A stretch of 64,000 nucleotides of DNA from Candidatus Nanopelagicales bacterium. GTDB lineage: Bacteria > Actinomycetota > Actinomycetes > S36-B12. How positions within the stretch are numbered: the stretch's first letter is position 1; each line of letters begins with the position of its first letter. Shown in pieces: positions 49,707 to 58,704 of the stretch. The position numbers were made by a program, and so were the translations under genes. The DNA lies in the NCBI GenBank assembly GCA_028825115.1, contig JAPKAV010000006.1:1-64000 (forward strand), in the 5' to 3' direction. The notes under the pieces were generated by a model. It was not told where the DNA came from. It made no database searches and worked only from the letters and a program-made list of their open reading frames with translations.

Positions 49707-50486
49707 TTAGATGAATTTGGCAGTAGTCAGGTAGTCGGCGATAGCGGTTCCGCCTGCGCCATCATCGGTAACAACCACACCAGCCGCTTTTGGTGGCCTG
49801 TCTGCAAAGTCAGCCACAACGGACCACGCAGCACCCGCGCCCACGAGTGCGTTTTCTAGTCCCAGATCGGTCACCGAAAAAATCTCAACCGGTTTTTTCT
49901 TGGCCGCCATGATTCCCTTAAAAGAGGGGTAACGCGGTTCATTGATTTTCTCAACTACGCTTACCACTGCCGGTAAGGAAGCGGTCAGAGTGTCAAAACC
50001 GTAGTCCGTCACGCGCTCTGCGGTCAGCGTTGTTCCAGCTACTTCCATTTTCTGGGCGAAAGTGACTTGGGCTAAATCTAAACGTTCAGCAACCATCGCT
50101 GGGATAACCGACATGCGGGCATCAGTTGACTCTGACCCGAAAAGAATCAAATCGAAGTCGCGTCCCGTGAGCACTTTCGCTAACACGGCTGAAGTTGCTA
50201 CTGCATCAGACCCAGCTAGGTTTTCGTCAACAATATGGATTCCCGCGTCCGCACCCATGCTGATCGCCTTTCGAAGGGTCTCAGAGGCACGCTCAGGGCC
50301 CATGGTCACGATTACGACCTCGCCACCTTGTGCTTCAACAAGTTGCAAGGCCTGCTCAACCGCGTACTCATCAAGTTCATTGAGCACGCCGTCGGCGCTC
50401 TCACGATCCAAAGTGGACGTATCGACTCTCAGTTTCTTCTCAGCCCACGTATCGGGGACCTGTTTAACACAGACAGCGATCTTCAC
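49707..50486 (-). CDS. etfB: electron transfer flavoprotein beta subunit
   Basis: MKIAVCVKQVPDTWAEKKL, NELDEYAVEQALQLVE, LPAVVSVVEKINEPRYPSFKGIMAAKKKP. Confidence 0.96.
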   Translation of the reverse strand: MKIAVCVKQVPDTWAEKKLRVDTSTLDRESADGVLNELDEYAVEQALQLVEAQGGEVVIVTMGPERASETLRKAISMGADAGIHIVDENLAGSDAVATSAVLAKVLTGRDFDLILFGSESTDARMSVIPAMVAERLDLAQVTFAQKMEVAGTTLTAERVTDYGFDTLTASLPAVVSVVEKINEPRYPSFKGIMAAKKKPVEIFSVTDLGLENALVGAGAAWSVVADFADRPPKAAGVVVTDDGAGGTAIADYLTTAKFI

Positions 50487-50617
50487 GGGTGTAACTCCTT
50501 TGCCAGAATCTTGCTCACAATAAATTAGGAAATTTTCACTACTCCCCTATATTACCTGCGAGTAACATTACTGGCCACTTACGCTACCGGAGGCTCATCA
50601 CACTCTAGAGTCGCCTC

Positions 50618-52093
50618 GTGGGAGCGCATCAGCACATTGTGGCCAATCCCACACATGATCATCGCCAAGAACCACGAGGCACGGTCGCTTTCGTTCTGCA
50701 CAGCCATCTGCCCTGGGTTCTTGGCCACGGTGGTTGGCCAGTTGGTGAGGAGTGGCTCTATCAGGCTTATGCACACTCCTATCTCCCACTTTTTGATGCC
50801 CTTGCACACTTGGGTGCCCGGGGCTTTCGCAATATTGCCAGCTTGGGGATCACTCCGATCTTGGCCGCTCAATTGGACGACTCAAGAACGGTAACGGGGC
50901 TGGAATCTTGGCTGCACAATTGGCAACTTCGAGCCGGAAGCCTGCCAAATAATCACCCAGTCCGCGACTACGAATTGGGTAGGGCCCAGTCTGCTTTGGC
51001 AATATTTCGGGGTCACTATTCCCGTGGAGCTGCCCCACGGATCAGATCCCTTATCGATGATCAGGTGGTCCAATTCCTGGGTGGCCCGGCCACCCATCCC
51101 TTCACGCCGGGGCTAGATGAACGCATCCACGAAATAGCCATCCGTGCGGGGCTTGAGGATTCCGCCCGGCGCTATGGCACTTCACCAACTGGAATCTGGG
51201 TGCCCGAATGTGCCTATCGCCCTGGCCAGGAGGGTGTGTATCAACAATTAGGGGTCACACACTTCATGGTCGATGAACCAGCAGTTGTAGCGGTCGGCGG
51301 AAACGCTTGCGTTCCATACCGACTGGGTGAGTCGCTGGTGAAAGTTGTGGCCCGGGATGGGCAGATCAGTGACTTGCTGTGGTCACATGAGCGGGGTTAC
51401 GCCGGGGATGCACTTTACCGTGATTTTCATGCAGTAGATCATGCATACGGACTCAAACTTAGTGCTGTGGGTGAGAAATCACGACAAGACAAACCTATGT
51501 ACGATCCTCAATCAGCACAGATCCAAGTTGACGTTGATGCTCGAAATTTCGTGCGTGAACTCAGAACATCCTTTGACGTGCAACGTGAACAGGGCACAGA
51601 ATCTCCCACCGTTGTGATCGGAATTGATACCGAGCTCCTCGGACACTGGTGGCATGAGGGCGTCACCTGGTTTGAACGCGTAATTGAGCTACTCCCTGAA
51701 TCAAGGATCAGTACATCAACTTTGGAACAGGTGGCTTCAAAGGCACGAACATCAATCCAGCTGTCAGCCTCTTCCTGGGGAAGTGGCAAAGACTGGTCCG
51801 TGTGGACTGGAAATCCAGTTAGAGATATTACCATGATGAATAGCCAAAGCCAAGAGTACGTGCTCGATCTGATCGAACGAAACACATGTACATCAGCTCA
51901 TTTAAATCAATTGATGCTTCAGTTATCAAGTGACTGGGCGTTCATGGTTACCCGCGAAACAGCTGCGCAATATGCCCATAATCGCGTGCTCACTCACATG
52001 CATCAGCTGAAATCGGGGGTCGACCCAGATGCACCGTTCCCCCTCATTTCATTTAGCGCATCCCGTGTGCGTACGCGCACGGACTCAGCATGA
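50618..52093 (+). CDS. GH57 family glycoside hydrolase / DUF1957 1,4-alpha-glucan branching enzyme-like
   Basis: FVLHSHLPWVLGHGGWPVGEEWLYQAYAHSYLPLFDAL, GIWVPECAYRPG, GIDTELLGHWWHEG, SSWGSGKDWSVW. Confidence 0.9.
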   Translation: MGAHQHIVANPTHDHRQEPRGTVAFVLHSHLPWVLGHGGWPVGEEWLYQAYAHSYLPLFDALAHLGARGFRNIASLGITPILAAQLDDSRTVTGLESWLHNWQLRAGSLPNNHPVRDYELGRAQSALAIFRGHYSRGAAPRIRSLIDDQVVQFLGGPATHPFTPGLDERIHEIAIRAGLEDSARRYGTSPTGIWVPECAYRPGQEGVYQQLGVTHFMVDEPAVVAVGGNACVPYRLGESLVKVVARDGQISDLLWSHERGYAGDALYRDFHAVDHAYGLKLSAVGEKSRQDKPMYDPQSAQIQVDVDARNFVRELRTSFDVQREQGTESPTVVIGIDTELLGHWWHEGVTWFERVIELLPESRISTSTLEQVASKARTSIQLSASSWGSGKDWSVWTGNPVRDITMMNSQSQEYVLDLIERNTCTSAHLNQLMLQLSSDWAFMVTRETAAQYAHNRVLTHMHQLKSGVDPDAPFPLISFSASRVRTRTDSA

Positions 52094-52722
52094 CGCTGCA
52101 CGCGCAATTGTTTCTCACCAACGTCAAGCCTAGATCTCACAACTCTGGCAGGAATCCCCGCTGCTACTGACATCGGGGCGACCACACCTCGCACGACCGA
52201 GTTGGCCCCGATCACGCTGCCGGCACCCACTTCGGAACCCTTCAGCACGCTGACCTTTGTACCGAGCCAGACATTGGCCCCAATCCGAACCGGAGATTTC
52301 GTGATTCCTTGCAACCGAATTGGCGCGCATAGATCAGAGAACCGATGGTCAAAATCACACATATAAATTGAGTCAGAAATAACGCACTCATCACCGATCG
52401 TGATGTCAAGATACGCATTAATGGTGTTATCGCGACCCATCACCGTTTTTGATCCGATCTGAATACTGCCTTCATGTGCGCGAATCCGGCATTGGTCGCC
52501 AAGATGCACCCAGCTCCCCAATGCAATTCTTCCGTACCCTTTTCGCGCGCTGAGTTCAACACCCTTACCCAAAAACACAAAGCCAGCGCAGCTCACCGAG
52601 CGCGATCCAAAATGATACAGTCTCAAAAATCGAAAATACCGCACAAGGTAATACCGATTCCAAGCTCGATTACGGACTATCCAATTCAGATTGGATAAGC
52701 GCCAAGGATTAAACCGCTTCAT
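52003..52722 (-). CDS. left-handed beta-helix (hexapeptide-repeat) acyltransferase
   Basis: IGSKTVMGRDNTINAYLDITIGDECVISDSIYMCDFDHRF...VRIGANVWLGTKVSVLKGSEVGAGSVIGANSVV. Confidence 0.88.
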   Translation of the reverse strand: MKRFNPWRLSNLNWIVRNRAWNRYYLVRYFRFLRLYHFGSRSVSCAGFVFLGKGVELSARKGYGRIALGSWVHLGDQCRIRAHEGSIQIGSKTVMGRDNTINAYLDITIGDECVISDSIYMCDFDHRFSDLCAPIRLQGITKSPVRIGANVWLGTKVSVLKGSEVGAGSVIGANSVVRGVVAPMSVAAGIPARVVRSRLDVGEKQLRVQRHAESVRVRTRDALNEMRGNGASGSTPDFS

Positions 52723-53903
52723 GCACGTATCTTTTCATGGGCCCCTGCATATGCTTCTTCATAGACCTTGTCGGTCAAGTTGCATACATTTTCCCAAGTA
52801 AACTCCACGGCAATTCGTTCACGGAGGCGAGCGGCCCGCGCACGTGCTTGCTCACGATCGTTTTTGATGGAAAAAATCGCCTGCGCAATAGCATCACCAG
52901 TGACCTCAACCAGCGGATATCCGAACTCTTCGGTGGAGATTATGTCCACCAACCCACCCACTCTTGAAGCAACAATGGGGATTGCGCGTTGTCCCAGTTC
53001 CAGCGCAACAATTCCAAACGGTTCATAACTTGATGGAATAACTGCTAGATCCCAAGAACCCAAAATCGCATCCTTACGGTCATCGGAGACATGTCCGAGG
53101 AACTGAATCCGCTCACTCACGCCTTTTCTAGCGACTTTTGCCTGAAGACTTTCCCATTGACTTCCAATGCCGACGATTTCCAACTTCACGCTGAGATCAT
53201 CTATTAATTCAATAGCATCGATTATGTGATGGATACCTTTTTCCCATTCCAGTCGACCAATAAAACCCACCACAATTGTTGGGTCGATTTCCTTATGCGT
53301 TGCGGCTGATGTCTGATGTTGGTTGTCACTTGGGTTAATCGCGTTGGGGATTACGTTGAACGCCTTCGGTCGCAACCCGTAACCCGTGCGAATTTCATTC
53401 CGCATGGACTCACTGCAGACAATTACCGAATTCGCCAGGGTCATAGATCTGTGCTCACTGGAGTAGACAATTTGGGACAGTCTCGAGGTGAGCCACCCGT
53501 TATGCCGGCCAAATTCAGTCGCGTGCACTGTGAGAACGCTGGGGACCGAAAACGCTCGCGAGGAAGCAAGAAGTTGATCGGAAGCAAGCCAATCGTGCCC
53601 GTGAACGATATCAGGCGCGGCATCCATTTGTTCAATAGCACTCAGGCTTGCTAGGGAAAATCCGTGCACCCAATAGTCAAAATTTTTCTGATCAAGCCGA
53701 GCATCTGGATAATGATTGGCCACCCGGATAACCCGAACACCATTGCAGTATTCGTTTACGGCGGGCGTTTGAATCGGTGCTTGAGTAATCACGGTCACTT
53801 CATGACCACGTCGAGCTTGCTCTTGGGTCAGCGCCAAAACATGTGTGCCCAATCCCCCGTACATGACTGGAGGGTACTCCCACGAAAAGTGAAGAATTCG
53901 CAT
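52719..53903 (-). CDS. GT4-family glycosyltransferase
   Basis: FSWEYPPVMYGGLGTHVLALTQEQARRGHEVTVIT, VGFIGRLEWEKGIHHIIDAI, PSSYEPFGIVALELGQRAIPIVAS. Confidence 0.92.
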   Translation of the reverse strand: MRILHFSWEYPPVMYGGLGTHVLALTQEQARRGHEVTVITQAPIQTPAVNEYCNGVRVIRVANHYPDARLDQKNFDYWVHGFSLASLSAIEQMDAAPDIVHGHDWLASDQLLASSRAFSVPSVLTVHATEFGRHNGWLTSRLSQIVYSSEHRSMTLANSVIVCSESMRNEIRTGYGLRPKAFNVIPNAINPSDNQHQTSAATHKEIDPTIVVGFIGRLEWEKGIHHIIDAIELIDDLSVKLEIVGIGSQWESLQAKVARKGVSERIQFLGHVSDDRKDAILGSWDLAVIPSSYEPFGIVALELGQRAIPIVASRVGGLVDIISTEEFGYPLVEVTGDAIAQAIFSIKNDREQARARAARLRERIAVEFTWENVCNLTDKVYEEAYAGAHEKIRA

Positions 53904-53915
53904 TAGTTTGCCCCG

Positions 53916-54860
53916 TTAAGGAGCCACCCCGGTGATACAAACGTTGTAAAAATACCGGTCAGAAATAATCTTGGAGAACACCTGGCGATCAAGACCCTCC
54001 AGTTTTTTCCAGGTTCCAAATGCAAAATTTGCCCAACCGAAGCCTAAGGCCCCGGCTTTTACCGAACTTTCAAAAGTACGCACGGGCCAACCAAACCAAG
54101 ATGCAGTCAACTCCTCGGTCACCGTACTGACATCAACACAGCCATTACGAAGGGCAAATCGAGCCAACTGGCTCGGATCAAAAGTATGGACATCCACGAC
54201 AGCTTCCAAGGCTGCTTCGCGCGATGATGCCACGAGCTCATCCGCTGGACGAGCCCACTTGTCGACCAGCCAAGGTAACTGGGTGACTCTCGTACTTGTC
54301 CACCAGGTCAACCGTGACAATGCCCGGGCAACTGAATCCCCCTTCTGGGTAGGTTCACCGCAAAACACAAAACGCCCACCCGGGCGCAGCACGCGGTTCA
54401 CTTCAGCAAATAGTGCATCCAGGTCTGGCACATGGTGCAACACCGCATGGCCCACGACCAAGTCCACACTTGAATCCGCAAACGGCAGTAGCTCAGCGTC
54501 AGCGACAATTCCAGTGACGTTCAGACCTAATTTCTTGCCGTTGCGAACTGCTACCGAAACCATTCCAGGGCTCAAGTCGGTGACAATGCCGGCGCCCCCA
54601 ATTCCTGACTGCATCAGATTGAGCAGAAAAAAACCGGTTCCTGAACCCAACTCCACGACCCTTGCCCTGGCCAAATCTGACCCCTGGCTCTCACGCGGCA
54701 CTACATGATCGAAACAGTTGCGCGCGTAATCTACGCATCTCTGATCGTATGAAATACTCCACTTGTCGTCATAGGATTCGGATTCCCAATCGTGGTAAAC
54801 GATATTTGCAAGTTTCGGGTCCGCTTTTGCAAGGTCAAATTGTTCCTGCGAAAATGCCAC
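53916..54860 (-). CDS. class I SAM-dependent methyltransferase
   Basis: VVELGSGTGFFLLNLMQSG, VDLVVGHAVLHHVPDLDALFAEVNRVLRPGGRFVFCGEP. Confidence 0.9.
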   Translation of the reverse strand: MAFSQEQFDLAKADPKLANIVYHDWESESYDDKWSISYDQRCVDYARNCFDHVVPRESQGSDLARARVVELGSGTGFFLLNLMQSGIGGAGIVTDLSPGMVSVAVRNGKKLGLNVTGIVADAELLPFADSSVDLVVGHAVLHHVPDLDALFAEVNRVLRPGGRFVFCGEPTQKGDSVARALSRLTWWTSTRVTQLPWLVDKWARPADELVASSREAALEAVVDVHTFDPSQLARFALRNGCVDVSTVTEELTASWFGWPVRTFESSVKAGALGFGWANFAFGTWKKLEGLDRQVFSKIISDRYFYNVCITGVAP

Positions 54861-55702
54861 TATCGACCTACAAAGGTTGCTTTGCCTGGACCATCATTCA
54901 CAAACGACTTCATGCCATTTTTCTGATCCTCAGTGCCGAAAAGAGCGGCAAACTCCGTGCTCTCAATAGACAGCCCGCTGCGAAGATCTACATTCGCACC
55001 GTTGTCGATCGCTCTTTTCGCCGCAGCCAATGCAATCTTAGGACCCCCCGCAAATCTACTGGCCCAAGTTAGGGCTGCACTCAGAACCTGCCCCGGCTCA
55101 ACAACTTGATTGACCAACCCAATTTCTAGGGCACGCCCAGCTGAGATCATGTGTCCACCGAAAACGAGTTCCTTTGCCTTAGATCCTCCGATGAGTCGGG
55201 GAAGTCGTTGCGTGCCACCCGCTCCAGGAATGATTCCAAGTGTGATTTCGGGCTGACCTAGTTTTGCATTGTCGCCAGCGACGCGAAAATCCGCGCACAT
55301 GGCAAGTTCAAGCCCGCCACCAAGTGCGAAGCCAGTCACAGCGGCGATGGTGGGTTGGGAAATCTTTGCTACGGTGTCAAAAGCGCTCTGCAGGCTATGT
55401 GCCGCACTAGACATATCGGAGTAGGTCATGTTGGCCATCTCTTTCACGTCGGCTCCCGCGGCAAATACTTTTTCTCCTCCGTATAGCACAACGGCATCAA
55501 TGCCGAATCTTCCGGAAACAAATGTTGCTGCTGCTTCTATCTCGCGTTGCATTTGCAAATTAAGCGCGTTCATTGGCGGTCTGCGCAAATGAATGATTGC
55601 AGTTGATTCCTGCAATTCCACCTGAATGTATTCTGTGACTAGTATTTCTTCGCCAACCATTTTTCGATCTGCTTCAGCCTTCATAGCCGCAATCTTACCC
55701 AT
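54860..55702 (-). CDS. enoyl-CoA hydratase/isomerase
   Basis: AVVLYGGEKVFAAGADVKEMA, GFALGGGLELAMCADFRVAGDNAKLGQPEITLGIIPGAGGTQRLPRLIG; start probably 55702 or an internal ATG. Confidence 0.93.
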   Translation of the reverse strand: MGKIAAMKAEADRKMVGEEILVTEYIQVELQESTAIIHLRRPPMNALNLQMQREIEAAATFVSGRFGIDAVVLYGGEKVFAAGADVKEMANMTYSDMSSAAHSLQSAFDTVAKISQPTIAAVTGFALGGGLELAMCADFRVAGDNAKLGQPEITLGIIPGAGGTQRLPRLIGGSKAKELVFGGHMISAGRALEIGLVNQVVEPGQVLSAALTWASRFAGGPKIALAAAKRAIDNGANVDLRSGLSIESTEFAALFGTEDQKNGMKSFVNDGPGKATFVGR

Positions 55703-56162
55703 TCGGTTGGCTGACCTTCAGTCGGAATATTTTAAGCCGAGGTAGGCCTGTCTCACACGCGTCCCTATCAAACATTAGGGATCAGCCGCGGCCGCGGCAT
55801 AAGGTGGGGCTCAGCGCCGCTACGGGACCAACATAAAAAGCGTTACCTTCCGCTGCGCCACCTGCAGTCCAATGCTTAGGATCACAAAGCTGGGATCCGG
55901 TAAAAGAAGCACCAGATGAGGTGCTACGAATTTGACCTCCCAAACCTTGAACACCGCTAGTACGTTGAAAACGCTTCTGAAAAAAATAAAGAGTCCTAAT
56001 TTCTCGGGCTTCCCTCACCTCACGTGGCATCTCGTTAGGCAGCTTTAACAGTCTTGTTTCCGAATTGTGTACTTTGGCGCAACCCCGCGATTGGTCCGCA
56101 GAACCGGCCAAGGCCCGGACAACGGTTACACTTTACTCTGAAGTCTTTTTTGAATTTAAGGG

Positions 56163-57050
56163 TTAGAAAAGTGCATTGGCCAGAGCAATGCGAGCCTCAG
56201 GAACACTGGGGTCTTCCCCAGCCAACACAAAGTATTCGACAATTCGGGTGCGGGCCAGTTCGCGCTCAGGGCCAGCCGAAGCCTGAACAGCACGCACCAC
56301 TGCCGAAAAAGCGTTCTTCCACCCACCGGTGGCCGCGGCTAAATCAGCTATGATAAGCAACTCGTCAAATGAGTCACCCAGTGGTGATGTCACACCATCA
56401 GTTCGTTCAAATATTCCGGCCATAATCAAGCCACCTTGTGCATCCAGATCACTCGGGTCAGTGTTAAGAATTTCTTGATAGGCCTTCTTCGCGAGACTCC
56501 AATCCCCGGCATTGACCGCATCGACAGCGGCGTCAAATCGTGGATCAGCCGGCTCCTCAACTTCGACTTCTGCTGCCTCCTGGCCAGGACCCGCGGGTGT
56601 TGGACCGATTCCCTGCTGGGCAGCAAGTTCCAATAGTTTGTCGAATATTTGTTTGATCTGGTCTTTTGGGTACGCACCTTGGAACAGTGGAATCAATTGC
56701 CCCTTAATGACCGCAAAAACAGATGGAATTGACTGGACTTCTAGGGCCTGGGATATTGATGGTTCTGCATCTGCATCTACCTTGGCGACGAGTAGTTGTC
56801 CGGTGTAATCACGGGCAAGTTCTTCAAGGATTGGTGAGAGTTGTTTACATGGCTCGCACCAAGTCGCCCACACATCAAGAATGACCGGAATGCTTTGCGA
56901 GGCCTTCATTACCAGCGACTCAAACTGATCAGCGGTGACATTGATTACGGGTGAATCGCCCGTTGGTGCCGGTGCTTTCTCGGCACCCAATGAAGAAAGG
57001 TCAACTGCTCCTGCAAATGATGGGGTACTCATGACCCTATTGTGACTCAT
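56163..57050 (-). CDS. tetratricopeptide thioredoxin (CnoX/YbbN-like co-chaperone)
   Basis: VILDVWATWCEPCKQLSPILEELARDY followed by TPR-like C-terminal half. Confidence 0.92.
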   Translation of the reverse strand: MSHNRVMSTPSFAGAVDLSSLGAEKAPAPTGDSPVINVTADQFESLVMKASQSIPVILDVWATWCEPCKQLSPILEELARDYTGQLLVAKVDADAEPSISQALEVQSIPSVFAVIKGQLIPLFQGAYPKDQIKQIFDKLLELAAQQGIGPTPAGPGQEAAEVEVEEPADPRFDAAVDAVNAGDWSLAKKAYQEILNTDPSDLDAQGGLIMAGIFERTDGVTSPLGDSFDELLIIADLAAATGGWKNAFSAVVRAVQASAGPERELARTRIVEYFVLAGEDPSVPEARIALANALF

Positions 57051-58024
57051 TGAGGTGCATCAATGCCATTGCGGATCAGGTCACACGCGTGATCTTCGCT
57101 CAAATCGCCCGACGCGCACCGGGCCGCCAAGTCTTCACTGGCCTCAGCCGCTATCGCCTTCTGGGCCAGGCTATTAATTACCCGAGCCAAAAGCGACTCT
57201 CGGATTCGACCGATTCGCTTGAGCTCAAGCAATCCGTTGTCGACTAAAAAGACATAATGCTCAGAAATTGCCTCTGCCAATTCCGTAAATCCCGACCCAT
57301 CGATTGCGATGGTGGGAATCACAGGTGGCACCCAGCCAGGCTCATTGGCGGCCATAGCCAACATGGCACGCAGCTCGCGCACCGTTGAATCAACGCCCGG
57401 GCGATCTGCCTTATTCACGGCAAAAATATCTGCGATCTCCAAGATTCCAGCCTTGGCGGCTTGGATTCCATCGCCCGCCCCCGGTGCTGCCATGACAATA
57501 GAGGTGTCAGCCATTTTTGCAATTTCAATCTCAGATTGGCCGACCCCGACAGTTTCAATAATTATTACATCGAATCCAGCGGCTGAGATTACTTTTAGGA
57601 CGCTGTAGATGCTTTCGCTGAGCCCGCCGAGATGCCCGCGCGTAGCGAGGGACCGGATGAAGACACCGGGATCTCGTGCGTGTTCTTGCATGCGAATCCG
57701 ATCACCCAGTAGCGCACCCTTGCTAAAAGTGGATGACGGGTCCACGGCGAGCACCGCAACGCTCTCGCCGTTCGCTCGGAACTGGGAAATCAATGCTGAT
57801 GTTGACGTTGATTTCCCTACCCCGGGTGGGCCGGTGAGGCCGACAATGTGGGCGGTCGGGGTTGGGATTGATCCGAGCAACTCAGCAGAGCCTGCACTAG
57901 CATTTTCTACGAGGGTGACCCGCTGCGCCAACTCTCGTATGTGCGCGCCAACCCCTTCACCCGAGTCCATGCCCCTAGAATATGGCTCCGGCGTTCCCGC
58001 GCTTCGTTGGACACGTATGAGCAA
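57047..58024 (-). CDS. meaB: MeaB/ArgK-type GTPase (methylmalonyl/ethylmalonyl-CoA mutase chaperone)
   Basis: IVGLTGPPGVGKSTSTSALISQFRANGESVAVLAVDPSSTFSKGALLGDRIRMQEHARDPGVFIRSLATRGHLGGLS. Confidence 0.95.
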   Translation of the reverse strand: MLIRVQRSAGTPEPYSRGMDSGEGVGAHIRELAQRVTLVENASAGSAELLGSIPTPTAHIVGLTGPPGVGKSTSTSALISQFRANGESVAVLAVDPSSTFSKGALLGDRIRMQEHARDPGVFIRSLATRGHLGGLSESIYSVLKVISAAGFDVIIIETVGVGQSEIEIAKMADTSIVMAAPGAGDGIQAAKAGILEIADIFAVNKADRPGVDSTVRELRAMLAMAANEPGWVPPVIPTIAIDGSGFTELAEAISEHYVFLVDNGLLELKRIGRIRESLLARVINSLAQKAIAAEASEDLAARCASGDLSEDHACDLIRNGIDAPQ

Positions 58025-58077
58025 TGCATCTCCTTGGCTCCCTCACTCACCGAATACGTACTCAGTAGATTACTGCC

Positions 58078-58518
58078 ATGGGCAATGACACCGGACTTGA
58101 ATGGGAAACTTTAATACTCGGGATTGATCACGTGGGCATAGCTGTCTCTGACCTTGACACTGGTAGAAATCTTTTTGAAGGGATCCTCGGCCTGCGTCAG
58201 CATCATGCCGAAATTAATGAAACCCAAGGTGTCAGCGAGTCAATGATCGCCTTCCCTGATCAGGGCGCAGAGATCCAACTTCTTGCCCCCCTCGGGCCAG
58301 ATACGGCAATTGGGAAATTTCTGGCAACCCGTGGGCCCGGGATTCAACAACTCGCTCTGCGAGTGAGTGACGTTGAACTTGTGGCCGACCAGATCCGTGC
58401 CCAGGGAATTCGCATGCTCTACGACACTGCTCGAGTGGGCACCGCAGGCAGTTTGGTCAACTTTGCGCACCCGGCAGACTGCGGCGGAGTGCTGATTGAG
58501 TTTGTCCAACATGGCTGA
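58078..58518 (+). CDS. mce: methylmalonyl-CoA epimerase
   Basis: IDHVGIAVSDLDTGRNLFEGILGLRQHHAEINETQGVSESMIAFPDQGAEIQLLAPLGPDTAIGKFL. Confidence 0.92.
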   Translation: MGNDTGLEWETLILGIDHVGIAVSDLDTGRNLFEGILGLRQHHAEINETQGVSESMIAFPDQGAEIQLLAPLGPDTAIGKFLATRGPGIQQLALRVSDVELVADQIRAQGIRMLYDTARVGTAGSLVNFAHPADCGGVLIEFVQHG

Positions 58519-58678
58519 TTCGGACGTTCTGAGTAATCCAGTCGCCGCCCTCGCAATTGGGGCATTTGCGGCCCTCATTTTCATTGGCCTATTTCGTAAG
58601 GCACGCAAACTGTTCATTATCAGTGTGCTAGGCATCACAATCACCATAGGGTTTTTTATAGTCAAAATGGGTTCTTAG
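58496..58678 (+). CDS. small two-helix membrane protein
   Basis: 60 aa, two hydrophobic segments, overlaps 3' end of the epimerase gene on the same strand. Confidence 0.55.
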   Translation: MSLSNMADSDVLSNPVAALAIGAFAALIFIGLFRKARKLFIISVLGITITIGFFIVKMGS

Positions 58679-58704
58679 ACACGTATATTAGGTTTAATGG
58701 GGCC

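Noticed and set aside
55703-56162. RNase P RNA or tmRNA in the gap
   Set aside because: Expected conserved elements (e.g. GAGGAA…CCGGGC of P RNA; tRNA-like GGTTCGA end of tmRNA) not seen by eye.
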